Positions 1-7,018 of a stretch of DNA of 7,072 nt are shown here, piece after piece. Position 1 is the first letter of the stretch. Each line of letters begins with the position of its first letter. The translations under genes were made by a program, and so were the position numbers. The notes under the pieces are model-generated. The model was not told the DNA's origin, searched no databases, and saw nothing but the letters and a program-made list of their open reading frames with translations. The DNA lies in contig JAUQWT010000133.1 in NCBI GenBank assembly GCA_030835005.1, positions 1 to 7,072 on the forward strand. Reading direction: 5' to 3'. This DNA is from Ignavibacteria bacterium (lineage in GTDB: Bacteria > Bacteroidota > Ignavibacteria > Tepidaquicellales > OLB5).

Positions 1-1410
1 GGTAATACAGCAGGTTTTCCTATTGCAAGTTTTTCAAGCCGCGGGCCTTCGCTTTGCGGCGGCACCGGATCACTTCTCATTAAACCTGAAGTTTCTGCGC
101 CTGGTGTAAACGTAAGGTCAAGCTATTCAGGTTCAAGCTATGCCTTTCTTGACGGAACATCAATGGCTTCTCCTCATGTAGCCGGTGCAGTAGCATTGCT
201 GAAGCAAGCTGCCCCAACACTCACCGGAAAGCAGATCAAAAGCCTGCTATTTAATACATGTACAGATCTTGGTGCTGCAGGAGAAGATAATACTTACGGC
301 AAAGGTATTATAAACGTTTGGAGGGCTTATTTATCAATTCTTCCTCCCCCGGCGAACGATGTTGCAGCAGGTCCGTATTTAAGTTTTCCATCAACTTTTA
401 CTGTTAATACTGCATACAACATTCGCTCACGTTTTACTAACATAGGCACTAACGCACAGACAAATGTTCCTGTGAAGTTCTTTGTAAATGGAGTTCAGCA
501 GGGTTCAACAGTCAATATTCCAAATCTGCCTTCCGGAAGCAATGATTCTGTAACGTATACCTGGACACCTACTTCAACAGGATTATTTACATTGAAAATG
601 GCAAGTGCTTTGGCTTCAGACGGAAACAGGCTTAACGACACAATTACTGCAGTTGTAAATGTATTGCCTGCAGGAATAATATCAGCACAGAATACCTATT
701 GCCGCAACGGGCTCAACAAACCAATCCTTGATTTGCAAACTACATATGATACGATAAGTGTAAGCATACCCAATTCATTCAATGTTCTGGATGTAAACGT
801 GAAGATAGATACTGTCCTTCATACATATGATGGTGACCTCACATTCACGCTCTCTCATCTTGCCTCGAGTACTATTTTGATAAACAGAGTGGGCGGCACA
901 AACGAAAATTTCATTGGTACAATCCTGAATGATTCTGCATCTACACCAATCGCCAGCGGAACGGCTCCTTATACAGGTTCATTCATTCCATCCAGTCCGC
1001 TATCGGCACTGAATGGCACAGTTGTTAACGGACTGTGGATCTTAAGCATTAATGATGCAGCAAATATTGATGTTGGAACACTAAAAGGATGGTGCCTGAC
1101 TGTTACTTATCAGACAGTTATAGGAATTCAGACTATTGAGATCCCGAGTTATTATTCTCTTGATCAGAATTATCCGAATCCGTTTAATCCTTCCACTACC
1201 ATAAAATTCTCTATCCCAAAAGCCGAAGTGGTAAAGCTGAAGATTTACGATGTATTGGGAAGAGAAGTTGCAGTATTGGTAAATGAACAAAAGCAGCCCG
1301 GCTTCCACACGGTTGATTTCAATGCTTTCAATCTTGCAAGCGGTATTTATTTCTATAGGATTGAAGCAGGTGATTTCTCAGCCGTTAAGAAATTGATGGT
1401 TGTGAAATAG
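1..1410 (+). CDS. Secreted S8 (subtilisin-like) serine protease with CARDB-like, P and T9SS sorting domains; 5' end cut by window
   Basis: The reading frame is open from base 1, so this is the last 469 residues of a longer protein; the ATG at 163 lies inside the active-site motif and is not a start. Residues 1-110 are the end of a peptidase S8 domain: SSRGP, KPEVSAPG and the nucleophile motif GTSMASPHVAG, with the catalytic Ser at residue 54 (codon 160-162). The Asp and His of the triad lie off the window. Residues about 117-222 form a CARDB-like Ig-fold (FTNIGTNAQTNVPVKFFVNG). Residues about 231-370 are a P domain, with Cys234 and Cys365 near its ends. Residues about 384-469 are a type A T9SS C-terminal sorting domain (QNYPNPFNPSTTIKF, then YDVLGREV and GIYFYRI). 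The expected role is an exported, surface-bound or released protease for extracellular protein breakdown or processing; the substrate is unknown. It is a paralogue of the next gene and is closest in style to bacillopeptidase F. Confidence 0.93.
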   Translation, partial: GNTAGFPIASFSSRGPSLCGGTGSLLIKPEVSAPGVNVRSSYSGSSYAFLDGTSMASPHVAGAVALLKQAAPTLTGKQIKSLLFNTCTDLGAAGEDNTYGKGIINVWRAYLSILPPPANDVAAGPYLSFPSTFTVNTAYNIRSRFTNIGTNAQTNVPVKFFVNGVQQGSTVNIPNLPSGSNDSVTYTWTPTSTGLFTLKMASALASDGNRLNDTITAVVNVLPAGIISAQNTYCRNGLNKPILDLQTTYDTISVSIPNSFNVLDVNVKIDTVLHTYDGDLTFTLSHLASSTILINRVGGTNENFIGTILNDSASTPIASGTAPYTGSFIPSSPLSALNGTVVNGLWILSINDAANIDVGTLKGWCLTVTYQTVIGIQTIEIPSYYSLDQNYPNPFNPSTTIKFSIPKAEVVKLKIYDVLGREVAVLVNEQKQPGFHTVDFNAFNLASGIYFYRIEAGDFSAVKKLMVVK

Positions 1411-1429
1411 AACTGATTGTATTTTTTTT

Positions 1430-1453
1430 AAAGGGGCTAATGCCCCTTTTTTT
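1430..1453 (+). terminator. Rho-independent terminator after the first protease
   Basis: A perfect 8-bp stem, AAAGGGGC (1430-1437) with GCCCCTTT (1442-1449), closes a TAAT loop and runs into seven T residues (1447-1453). It begins 20 bp after the stop codon, so the first protease transcript should end here and the second protease should have its own promoter. Confidence 0.88.
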
Positions 1454-1587
1454 ATTGTCCAAAACCCGGAAAACAAAGGCAATAGATATGGAATTCTTAG
1501 GACAAGTATAGTGTCTTATCATTTTCAGGGTTATATTTTCAGGTATTTAGCAAATTTTTATGCAGACAATAACTGAAGTGTTTTGCG

Positions 1588-1618
1588 TTGAATTTTCGCA
1601 TATTACTAAGTAATTTTA
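1588..1618 (+). promoter_or_regulatory. Candidate Bacteroidota-type promoter for the second protease
   Basis: TTG at 1588-1590 is followed after 20 nt by TAATTTTA at 1611-1618, which matches the Bacteroidota -7 consensus TAnnTTTG at all but the last base. Initiation would fall near 1624, giving an A-rich leader of about 24 nt to the ATG at 1648, with no Shine-Dalgarno sequence. A TATAAT string at 1619-1624 overlaps the region but lacks a -35 box at normal spacing. The region is AT-rich, so chance matches are likely. The rest of the gap (1454-1587) shows only a 9-bp direct repeat, ATTTTCAGG at 1521 and 1535, and no gene. Confidence 0.35.
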
Positions 1619-1647
1619 TATAATTCCTATAAACAATTAATCTCAAA

Positions 1648-3801
1648 ATGAAGAAAATATTGATATTTCTTTTCTTATTGTTCATCTCATCCGGAGTATA
1701 TTCGCAATTTATGCAGGCGGGTATTTCGGATAGATTGTACACACGGCTCCAGAATTCAGAATCGGGTGATCAAATAAAAATACTGGTTCTGCTTAAAGAT
1801 AGAGTAGATATTGAAACATTAGACATGAATCTTTACCGGATGAACGCCACTGCGGAATTCAGGGCGAAGACTGTTATTACCGCTCTCATGGACAAGGCTG
1901 CTGTTACTCAGGTTTCTTTGCTTGCTTTTCTTGAAGAACAAAGAGTCTTGGGTAAAGTAACAGCTTACAGGCCATTCTGGATAACAAATTTTATCTCAGT
2001 GGAAGCGAATCCGGAGATCGTATTACAGCTTGCCGGAAAAATGGAAGTTGACGTTCTGGATATTGACGCAGAGCTTGATTATGACAAGCCGGTGGCTTTT
2101 GAACCCGCTGCAGGCGAACAGGTCGCAAGCTCAGAAGTTGGTTTAAAAGTGATCAATGCTCATAAAATGTGGGAAATTGGCATTACCGGTACCGGCAGGG
2201 TTGTTATGAATGATGATACAGGAGTTGACGGAAATCACCCTGCATTGAATTATAAATGGAAAGGCAATACGGGTTCACCGTGGTATCATGCATGGCTGGA
2301 TCCTGCAGGCGGAACAAACTTCCCAAGTGATTGTGATAACCATGGAACGCATACTATGGGTATAATGACAGGAAGAGCCGGAACAGATACAATTGGAGTT
2401 GCACCCGGTGCACAGTGGATCGCAGCTAAAACAATCTGCGCCGGGAACGGAACCAGTAACCATATGCTTTCATGGCAGTGGGCACTTAATCCCGATAGCA
2501 ATGTTAATACTATCACCGATATGCCTGACGGAATCGGCAATTCATGGCATGACCCCACAGGAGTTCCTTCACAAGGAGATTGTGCAAGTACAATATACTT
2601 AAATGCATTGGCATCAATGGAAGCAGGCGGAGTGGCAATAGTATTCTCGTGTGGTAATTCAGGACCGGGAGCTTCTACCATTACCAGACCGAAGAATATC
2701 AATGTTAGTCTTGTGAATTCTTTCAGTGTAGGCAATATAAATGGTAATACCGGTTATCCGTATGCCATCAATAGTTCTTCTTCTAGGGGACCCGGCTACT
2801 GCGGAAATACCGGAAAGTTCAGGTTCAAACCCGAAGTTTCAGCGCCTGGAACAAGTGTGAGATCATGCATAAGAAACGGCGCATATGCAAATTATACAGG
2901 AACTTCGATGGCGTGTCCGCATGTTGTTGGTTCGGTAACACTCTTACGACAGGCTTTTCCAAATGCTACAGGCAAACAATGTTTGGAAGCTTTATACTGG
3001 ACAGCAAGTGATCTTGGAACTCCCGGAGAGGACAATACTTTCGGAATGGGATTTATTGATGTATGGGCTGCATACCAGTATTTAGGAAGAAACATTTGCC
3101 GCCAGCAGAATATTATTGTTCTTGATAATACTACAAACTATGATACTCTTAATTTCAGCACAGGCGGTACGATTACTGATGTCAATTTCACAATGGGAGC
3201 TTTAACACATTCAAAGACCGGTGATGTTGAATTTTCAATAAAGTCGCCTGCGGGAACCGAGGTAATTCTCGCAAGCCGCAGAGGAGGCACAGGAGATAAC
3301 TTTATCAATACTGTGTTTAATGATTCAGCAGCAAATCCAATAAGCAGCGGAACACCGCCTTTTGCCGGTTCTTTCAGGCCTGAATCGCCACTGAGCGCAT
3401 TTAATGGTCAGAACCAAATGGGAGACTGGATCTTCAGGGTAAATGATAATGCTGCAAGCGATACGGGCAGGGTAATGAACTATTGTCTTACGATCCGTTC
3501 TAATGCTCCGACCGGAATTGGAAGCAATAATAACCCTCTTTCATATGCTTTAGAGCAGAATTATCCAAATCCTTTTAATCCTTCAACAAGCATAAAATAT
3601 TCAATACCAAAGCAGAGCTTTGTAAGGCTGGTTATCTATGATATTTCCGGTAAGGAAGTAGCAGTACTCTCAAACGATGTAAAACAGGCCGGCAGCTATG
3701 AAGCAGTGTTCAATGCATCCGGTTTTGCAAGCGGTGTGTATTTCTACAATATCGAAGCCGAAGGATTCAAGGAAACGAAAAAAATGGTCCTTGTTAAGTA
3801 A
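1648..3801 (+). CDS. Complete secreted S8 serine protease (bacillopeptidase F-like) with P domain and T9SS sorting tail
   Basis: This is a 717-residue pre-pro-protease. Residues 1-19 are a Sec signal peptide (MKK, a hydrophobic core, then GVYS before Gln20). Residues about 25-150 resemble the propeptide that chaperones and inhibits bacillopeptidase F-type subtilisins (IKILVLLKDRVD near the start, then YRPFWITNFISV). The catalytic domain, about 155-478, carries the full set: Asp190 in DDTGVDGNHPAL, His232 in NHGTHTMG, oxyanion Asn337 in SCGNSGPG and Ser420 in GTSMACPHVVG. A P domain follows at about 482-618, and a type A T9SS sorting domain at about 633-717 (QNYPNPFNPSTSIKY, then GVYFYNI). The P domain is fused directly to the catalytic domain; the CARDB-like insert of the upstream paralogue is missing. 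All ten cysteines lie between residues 229 and 613, which fits a disulfide-stabilised extracellular enzyme. The ATG at 1648 is chosen because the signal peptide follows it at once. The substrate is unknown. Confidence 0.95.
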   Translation: MKKILIFLFLLFISSGVYSQFMQAGISDRLYTRLQNSESGDQIKILVLLKDRVDIETLDMNLYRMNATAEFRAKTVITALMDKAAVTQVSLLAFLEEQRVLGKVTAYRPFWITNFISVEANPEIVLQLAGKMEVDVLDIDAELDYDKPVAFEPAAGEQVASSEVGLKVINAHKMWEIGITGTGRVVMNDDTGVDGNHPALNYKWKGNTGSPWYHAWLDPAGGTNFPSDCDNHGTHTMGIMTGRAGTDTIGVAPGAQWIAAKTICAGNGTSNHMLSWQWALNPDSNVNTITDMPDGIGNSWHDPTGVPSQGDCASTIYLNALASMEAGGVAIVFSCGNSGPGASTITRPKNINVSLVNSFSVGNINGNTGYPYAINSSSSRGPGYCGNTGKFRFKPEVSAPGTSVRSCIRNGAYANYTGTSMACPHVVGSVTLLRQAFPNATGKQCLEALYWTASDLGTPGEDNTFGMGFIDVWAAYQYLGRNICRQQNIIVLDNTTNYDTLNFSTGGTITDVNFTMGALTHSKTGDVEFSIKSPAGTEVILASRRGGTGDNFINTVFNDSAANPISSGTPPFAGSFRPESPLSAFNGQNQMGDWIFRVNDNAASDTGRVMNYCLTIRSNAPTGIGSNNNPLSYALEQNYPNPFNPSTSIKYSIPKQSFVRLVIYDISGKEVAVLSNDVKQAGSYEAVFNASGFASGVYFYNIEAEGFKETKKMVLVK

Positions 3802-3833
3802 GTAGTCATCAGTTTCATAAAAACAGATTTGAT

Positions 3834-3863
3834 GAACAAGGGGGCGTGCCCCCTTGTTCTTTT
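3834..3863 (+). terminator. Strong stem-loop terminator between convergent genes
   Basis: A perfect 11-bp stem, GAACAAGGGGG (3834-3844) with CCCCCTTGTTC (3849-3859), closes a CGTG loop and is followed by TTTT (3860-3863). It ends the second protease transcript, 32 bp past its TAA. The minus strand has no immediate U-tract after the stem (a TTTTT run appears only about 11 nt on), so termination of ispD from the other side is possible but less certain. The gap between the two stop codons is 76 bp and holds nothing else. Confidence 0.85.
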
Positions 3864-3877
3864 ATAAAGAAGGATTT

Positions 3878-4585
3878 CTATTTCATTAATTTCTTAAGAA
3901 GGATTATGTCTTCAGCAGTTGTTATTTTAACATTGCCTCTTAATCCAGCTATTAATCTTACTCTGAAACCTGAAGATTCAACTGCCTGGGCCTCATCTGT
4001 AAAATCGGTTTTTCTTAACTTAACCGATTTTGCGTAAGCTGAAGAAAGGGTTTTGTACCTGAACGCCTGCGGGGTTTGGATGAGAAAAAGTTTACTGCGT
4101 TCAACAGTCTCTTGCACAAAACCTTTCTTGTTAACCCGTTTAACTGTTTCTTCTGCTCTGCATCCGGGAATCACTTCACCGTACTTCAAAGAATCTTCAA
4201 CAATACTGTTAACAAATGATTTGTTGATATTAGGCCTTGCAGCATCATGAATAATCACAATGTCATTGCCTGTGCATTCGATTTGCCGGAATGCATTCCT
4301 TACAGATTCAAACCGGGTTCTGCCGCCTTCAACAACTGCTCTAAGTTTCGTTATCCTGTACTTCATAGCAAGAGTATGGATCAGATCAAAATATGCAGGG
4401 TTTGTTGACACAAGAATTTCGGTGATATATGCACACTTCTGGAAAACTTCCAGAGAGTGGACTATTACCGGCTTACTGTATAAATTTATAAATTGTTTCG
4501 GCAGGTTGACGGAACTTCCTTTGCCAAAACGCTCTCCGCTTCCGGCAGCAGTAATTATACAAAATATTTTTCGGTTTTTTCTCAC
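3878..4585 (-). CDS. ispD: 2-C-methyl-D-erythritol 4-phosphate cytidylyltransferase
   Basis: The product joins CTP and MEP to give CDP-ME plus pyrophosphate, the third step of the cytosolic MEP pathway to isopentenyl diphosphate. At 235 residues it matches the family length (about 230-240). The nucleotide-binding loop is TAAGSGERFG (12-21) with Arg19, followed by PKQF with Lys30. EGGRTRFESVRNA is at 86-98, HDAARP at 113-118 with Asp114, Arg163 before TPQAF (171-175), TDEA at 196-199, and NVKITTAEDI at 218-227 with Lys220. These match the residues that bind CTP and MEP in known IspD enzymes. The start is GTG: the codon directly before it is TAA in frame, and no ATG lies before the active-site loop, so GTG at 4585-4583 is the only usable common start. 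No Shine-Dalgarno sequence is visible at normal spacing. It lies 77 bp downstream of queA behind a terminator, so its transcription is unclear. The stop is TAG. Confidence 0.95.
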   Translation of the reverse strand: MRKNRKIFCIITAAGSGERFGKGSSVNLPKQFINLYSKPVIVHSLEVFQKCAYITEILVSTNPAYFDLIHTLAMKYRITKLRAVVEGGRTRFESVRNAFRQIECTGNDIVIIHDAARPNINKSFVNSIVEDSLKYGEVIPGCRAEETVKRVNKKGFVQETVERSKLFLIQTPQAFRYKTLSSAYAKSVKLRKTDFTDEAQAVESSGFRVRLIAGLRGNVKITTAEDIILLKKLMK

Positions 4586-4594
4586 TTATAATTT

Positions 4595-4626
4595 AAAAAA
4601 ATACCCCGTTTACTGATCACGGGGTA
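4595..4626 (-). terminator. Intrinsic terminator (minus strand) after queA, just before ispD
   Basis: An 8-bp stem, TACCCCGT (4602-4609) with ACGGGGTA (4619-4626), has a 9-nt loop. Read on the minus strand it is followed at once by seven U (complement of the A run 4595-4601). On the plus strand the stem is followed by AAAAG, so it works only leftward. It lies 36 bp past the queA stop, and its U-tract ends about 10 nt before the ispD GTG. It could be a full terminator, a partial one that sets the ispD level, or an attenuator; the sequence alone does not decide. Confidence 0.8.
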
Positions 4627-4662
4627 AAAGATTTAGTCTAAACTAATTACAATCTCGTAAGT

Positions 4663-5697
4663 TCATATTACAAGCATTGCATCGCCGTAGCTGAAGAAAC
4701 GGTACTTATCCTTTACTGCTTTTTTGTAAACTTTCATCACAAGATCTTTATCGGCAAAAGCGCAAACAAGCATTATCATTGTTGATTGCGGCTGATGGAA
4801 ATTAGTTATGAATTTATCAACTACTTTCAGTGTTTGCGGAGGATAAACGAATTTGTCGGTCCAGCCTTTACCGGAACGGATCAGTCTCCCGGCAGTTGTG
4901 TTGGCTTCAAGAACTCTGGCAACTGAAGTTCCGCAGGCTATGATCTTCTTTTTATTCTCAACTGCCCTGTTAACAGCTTCGGCAGTATAATCAGGGATCT
5001 CGAAATATTCAGAATCCATCCTGTGTTTTGTAAGATCCTCTACTTCAACATGCCGGAATTTGCCAAGACCTACGTGCAGTGTAACAGGTAATATGTTTAT
5101 CCCCTTTTTATCAATTTTCCTTAATAGTTCTTTAGAAAAATGGAGACCCGAAGCAGGTGCAGCAACTGAACCGATGTTTTCTGCAAAAACTGACTGGTAA
5201 TTTTCCCTGTCTGCATCTGTTGGTTCACGTTTAATGTATTCAGGCAGCGGGGTTTTGCCAAGCTTATCTATATATTTCTGGAAGTCACCGCGGTAATTGA
5301 ATCTTACGATCCTTCCTCTTGAAGTAGTGTTGTCTATTACCTCACAATAGAGGTTCTTTGTAATAAATATCTTATTTCCAATACGTACTTTTCTGGCAGG
5401 ATCAACAAGCACATCCCAGATATTTTCATCCTGGCTTAGCTGCCTTAAAAGAAATACTTCAATTTTAGCATTGGTCTTTTCTTTGGTTCCAAAAAGTTTT
5501 GCTGCAAATACTTTAGAATCGTTCAGAACGAGGCAATCGCCTTCATCCATATGATCTATTATGTCTTTGAATTTCTTGTTTTCAAGCTCTTTAGTCTTTC
5601 GGTTAACAAGCATCATTTTGCATTCGTCACGGGGAGATTTAGGATGCTGAGCAATAAGAGTCTTTGGAATAGAAAATTTAAAATCTGTTGATTTCAT
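4663..5697 (-). CDS. queA: S-adenosylmethionine:tRNA ribosyltransferase-isomerase
   Basis: QueA transfers and isomerises the ribosyl part of S-adenosylmethionine onto 7-aminomethyl-7-deazaguanine at position 34 of GUN-anticodon tRNAs, giving epoxyqueuosine. The 344 residues match the family length (about 340-356). Signatures in order: VLNDSKV at 57-63, GKTPLP at 147-152, GSVAAPASGLHF at 176-187, TLHVGLGKF at 206-214, MDSEYF at 227-232, GTSVAR at 256-261, TNFHQPQST at 298-306 and YRFFSYGDAM at 332-341. Several motifs differ from the E. coli and B. subtilis forms recalled from memory (AAPTAGLHF, VGxGTF, MHxE, GTTSxR, YPGxxxK); the two ends and the tRNA/SAM core remain recognisable, so function is probably kept. 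The ATG at 5697 has an AAGGAA ribosome site five bases upstream. The gene starts 15 bp after the eno stop, so the two are probably one transcript. The stop is TGA, followed by a terminator. Confidence 0.94.
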   Translation of the reverse strand: MKSTDFKFSIPKTLIAQHPKSPRDECKMMLVNRKTKELENKKFKDIIDHMDEGDCLVLNDSKVFAAKLFGTKEKTNAKIEVFLLRQLSQDENIWDVLVDPARKVRIGNKIFITKNLYCEVIDNTTSRGRIVRFNYRGDFQKYIDKLGKTPLPEYIKREPTDADRENYQSVFAENIGSVAAPASGLHFSKELLRKIDKKGINILPVTLHVGLGKFRHVEVEDLTKHRMDSEYFEIPDYTAEAVNRAVENKKKIIACGTSVARVLEANTTAGRLIRSGKGWTDKFVYPPQTLKVVDKFITNFHQPQSTMIMLVCAFADKDLVMKVYKKAVKDKYRFFSYGDAMLVI

Positions 5698-5702
5698 TTA
5701 TG

Positions 5703-5708
5703 TTCCTT
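5703..5708 (-). promoter_or_regulatory. Shine-Dalgarno site of queA
   Basis: On the minus strand AAGGAA lies five bases before the queA ATG, inside the 15-bp eno-queA gap. It supports the chosen start. It is the only clear Shine-Dalgarno sequence in the window: the second protease, ispD and eno all lack one at normal spacing, as is common in Bacteroidota. Confidence 0.6.
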
Positions 5709-5712
5709 AATT

Positions 5713-6999
5713 TTAGTTTAATCCTTTGTAAATGTTTCTGCCCGGGAATACTGCCTGTTCACCAAGTTCTTCTTCGATCCTAAGAAGCTGGTTGTATTTT
5801 GCAGTCCTGTCAGTTCTCGAAAGTGATCCGGTTTTTATCTGTCCTGCATTTGTTGCAACTGCAATATCTGCAATTGTAACATCTTCGGTCTCACCGCTTC
5901 GGTGGCTGATGACATTTGTATATGAATTTGATTTTGCAAGCTCGATTGTTTCCAGAGTTTCGGTTAATGTGCCGATCTGGTTGACTTTAACAAGAATCGA
6001 GTTTGCAATCCCCTGCTCTATTCCTTTTTTCAGAATTTCTTTATTTGTGACAAAAATATCGTCACCAACAAGCTGGACCTGAGAACTTAATGCTTCAGTC
6101 AGCAATCTCCAGCCATCCCAGTCTTCTTCACCCATAGCATCCTCAAGCGAAATGATCGGGAAATTCTTTACCATTTGCTTATAAAGATCTACCATTTCTT
6201 CTGCAGATTTACTCGGTATATGAGATTTGTAGAAATCATATTTTCCCTTGTTCCACATTTCACTCGCGGCTGCATCCAATGCAAGGTAAACATCTTTTCC
6301 TGCCTTATAGCCGGCACCTTCGATACCTGCAATTATAACTTCAAATGCTTCTTCATTCGATTTCAGATCTGGAGCAAAGCCGCCCTCATCTCCTACTGCA
6401 GTACTCAGATTCTTCTTATGTAAAACATTCTTAAGAGAATGAAAAACTTCTGTACCCATTCTTAATGCTTCGCGGAAAGTCTTTGCTCCGGCTGGTATGA
6501 TCATGAACTCCTGGAAATCAAGGTTATTATCGGCGTGTCTTCCGCCATTTACAATATTCATCATTGGCACCGGAAGCACTTTTGCATTTGTTCCGCCTAT
6601 GTACTTATAGAGCGGCAAGCCATAATACAATGCCGAAGCCTTTGCAGCTGCCAGAGATACACCTAGAATTGCATTGGCGCCAAGATTCGATTTGTTTTTT
6701 GTCCCGTCAAGCTCATTTAAGATCGTATCGATCTTTAACTGATCAGTGGGGTCAGCATCGATTAATGAATTCGCAATAATATCATTCACATTGGCTACAG
6801 CTTTTAGAACGCCTTTGCCCATATATCGCTTCTTATCGCCGTCTCTGAGCTCAACAGCTTCTTTTTGACCGGTTGAGGCACCGGAAGGAATTGCAGCTCT
6901 GCCTAATATGCCATTATTTAAAATTACATCTACCTCAATTGTTGGATTGCCCCGGGAGTCTAGTATCTCTCGGGCTTTGATTTGTGCTATTTTTGCCAT
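5713..6999 (-). CDS. eno: Enolase (phosphopyruvate hydratase)
   Basis: Enolase converts 2-phosphoglycerate to phosphoenolpyruvate in glycolysis and back in gluconeogenesis, in the cytosol, with two Mg ions. The 428-residue product is full length and complete. The N-terminal domain holds REILDSRGNPT (10-20) and the mobile loop SGAST (39-43), whose Ser42 meets the second Mg. In the barrel are His155 in NGGRHADNN, QEF at 163-165, the catalytic acid/base Glu205 in GDEGGFAP, Mg ligands Asp242, Glu286 and Asp313, the catalytic base Lys338 in VKVNQIGT, His366-Arg367-Ser368 in SHRSGETED, and Lys389 in GQIKTGS. No key residue is missing. The ATG at 6999 is preceded by an A-rich leader (CCCCAAAA) without a Shine-Dalgarno sequence and by a good Bacteroidota promoter. 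It is the first gene of a probable eno-queA transcript. The stop is TAA. Confidence 0.98.
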   Translation of the reverse strand: MAKIAQIKAREILDSRGNPTIEVDVILNNGILGRAAIPSGASTGQKEAVELRDGDKKRYMGKGVLKAVANVNDIIANSLIDADPTDQLKIDTILNELDGTKNKSNLGANAILGVSLAAAKASALYYGLPLYKYIGGTNAKVLPVPMMNIVNGGRHADNNLDFQEFMIIPAGAKTFREALRMGTEVFHSLKNVLHKKNLSTAVGDEGGFAPDLKSNEEAFEVIIAGIEGAGYKAGKDVYLALDAAASEMWNKGKYDFYKSHIPSKSAEEMVDLYKQMVKNFPIISLEDAMGEEDWDGWRLLTEALSSQVQLVGDDIFVTNKEILKKGIEQGIANSILVKVNQIGTLTETLETIELAKSNSYTNVISHRSGETEDVTIADIAVATNAGQIKTGSLSRTDRTAKYNQLLRIEEELGEQAVFPGRNIYKGLN

Positions 7000-7018
7000 T
7001 TTTGGGGAAAATTAAGTA

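Noticed and set aside
163..165. ATG as the start of the first protease
   Set aside because: It is the Met of the GTSM active-site motif; the frame is open to base 1 and encodes conserved S8 residues upstream.
1521..1543. Direct repeat ATTTTCAGG in the gap between the proteases
   Set aside because: Two 9-bp copies in AT-rich DNA, too short to support a binding site or a mobile element end.
1619..1624. TATAAT as a sigma-70 -10 box for the second protease
   Set aside because: No -35 element at 16-18 bp; the nearest TTGAAT is 25 bp away, and the lineage uses a different consensus.
2286..2735. 149-codon open frame on the minus strand inside the second protease
   Set aside because: It lies entirely opposite the catalytic domain with intact active-site motifs, has no leader signals and no recognisable protein features; it is a shadow frame.
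4260..4616. 118-codon plus-strand frame opposite ispD
   Set aside because: It is antisense to conserved IspD motifs and runs across the queA terminator; no independent support.
4632..4642. 11-base palindrome TTTAGTCTAAA near the end of queA
   Set aside because: Short, AT-rich and likely by chance; no second copy was noticed and it is not placed relative to any promoter.
6175..6423. 82-codon plus-strand frame opposite eno
   Set aside because: It is antisense to the catalytic region of enolase; composition follows from the eno codons.
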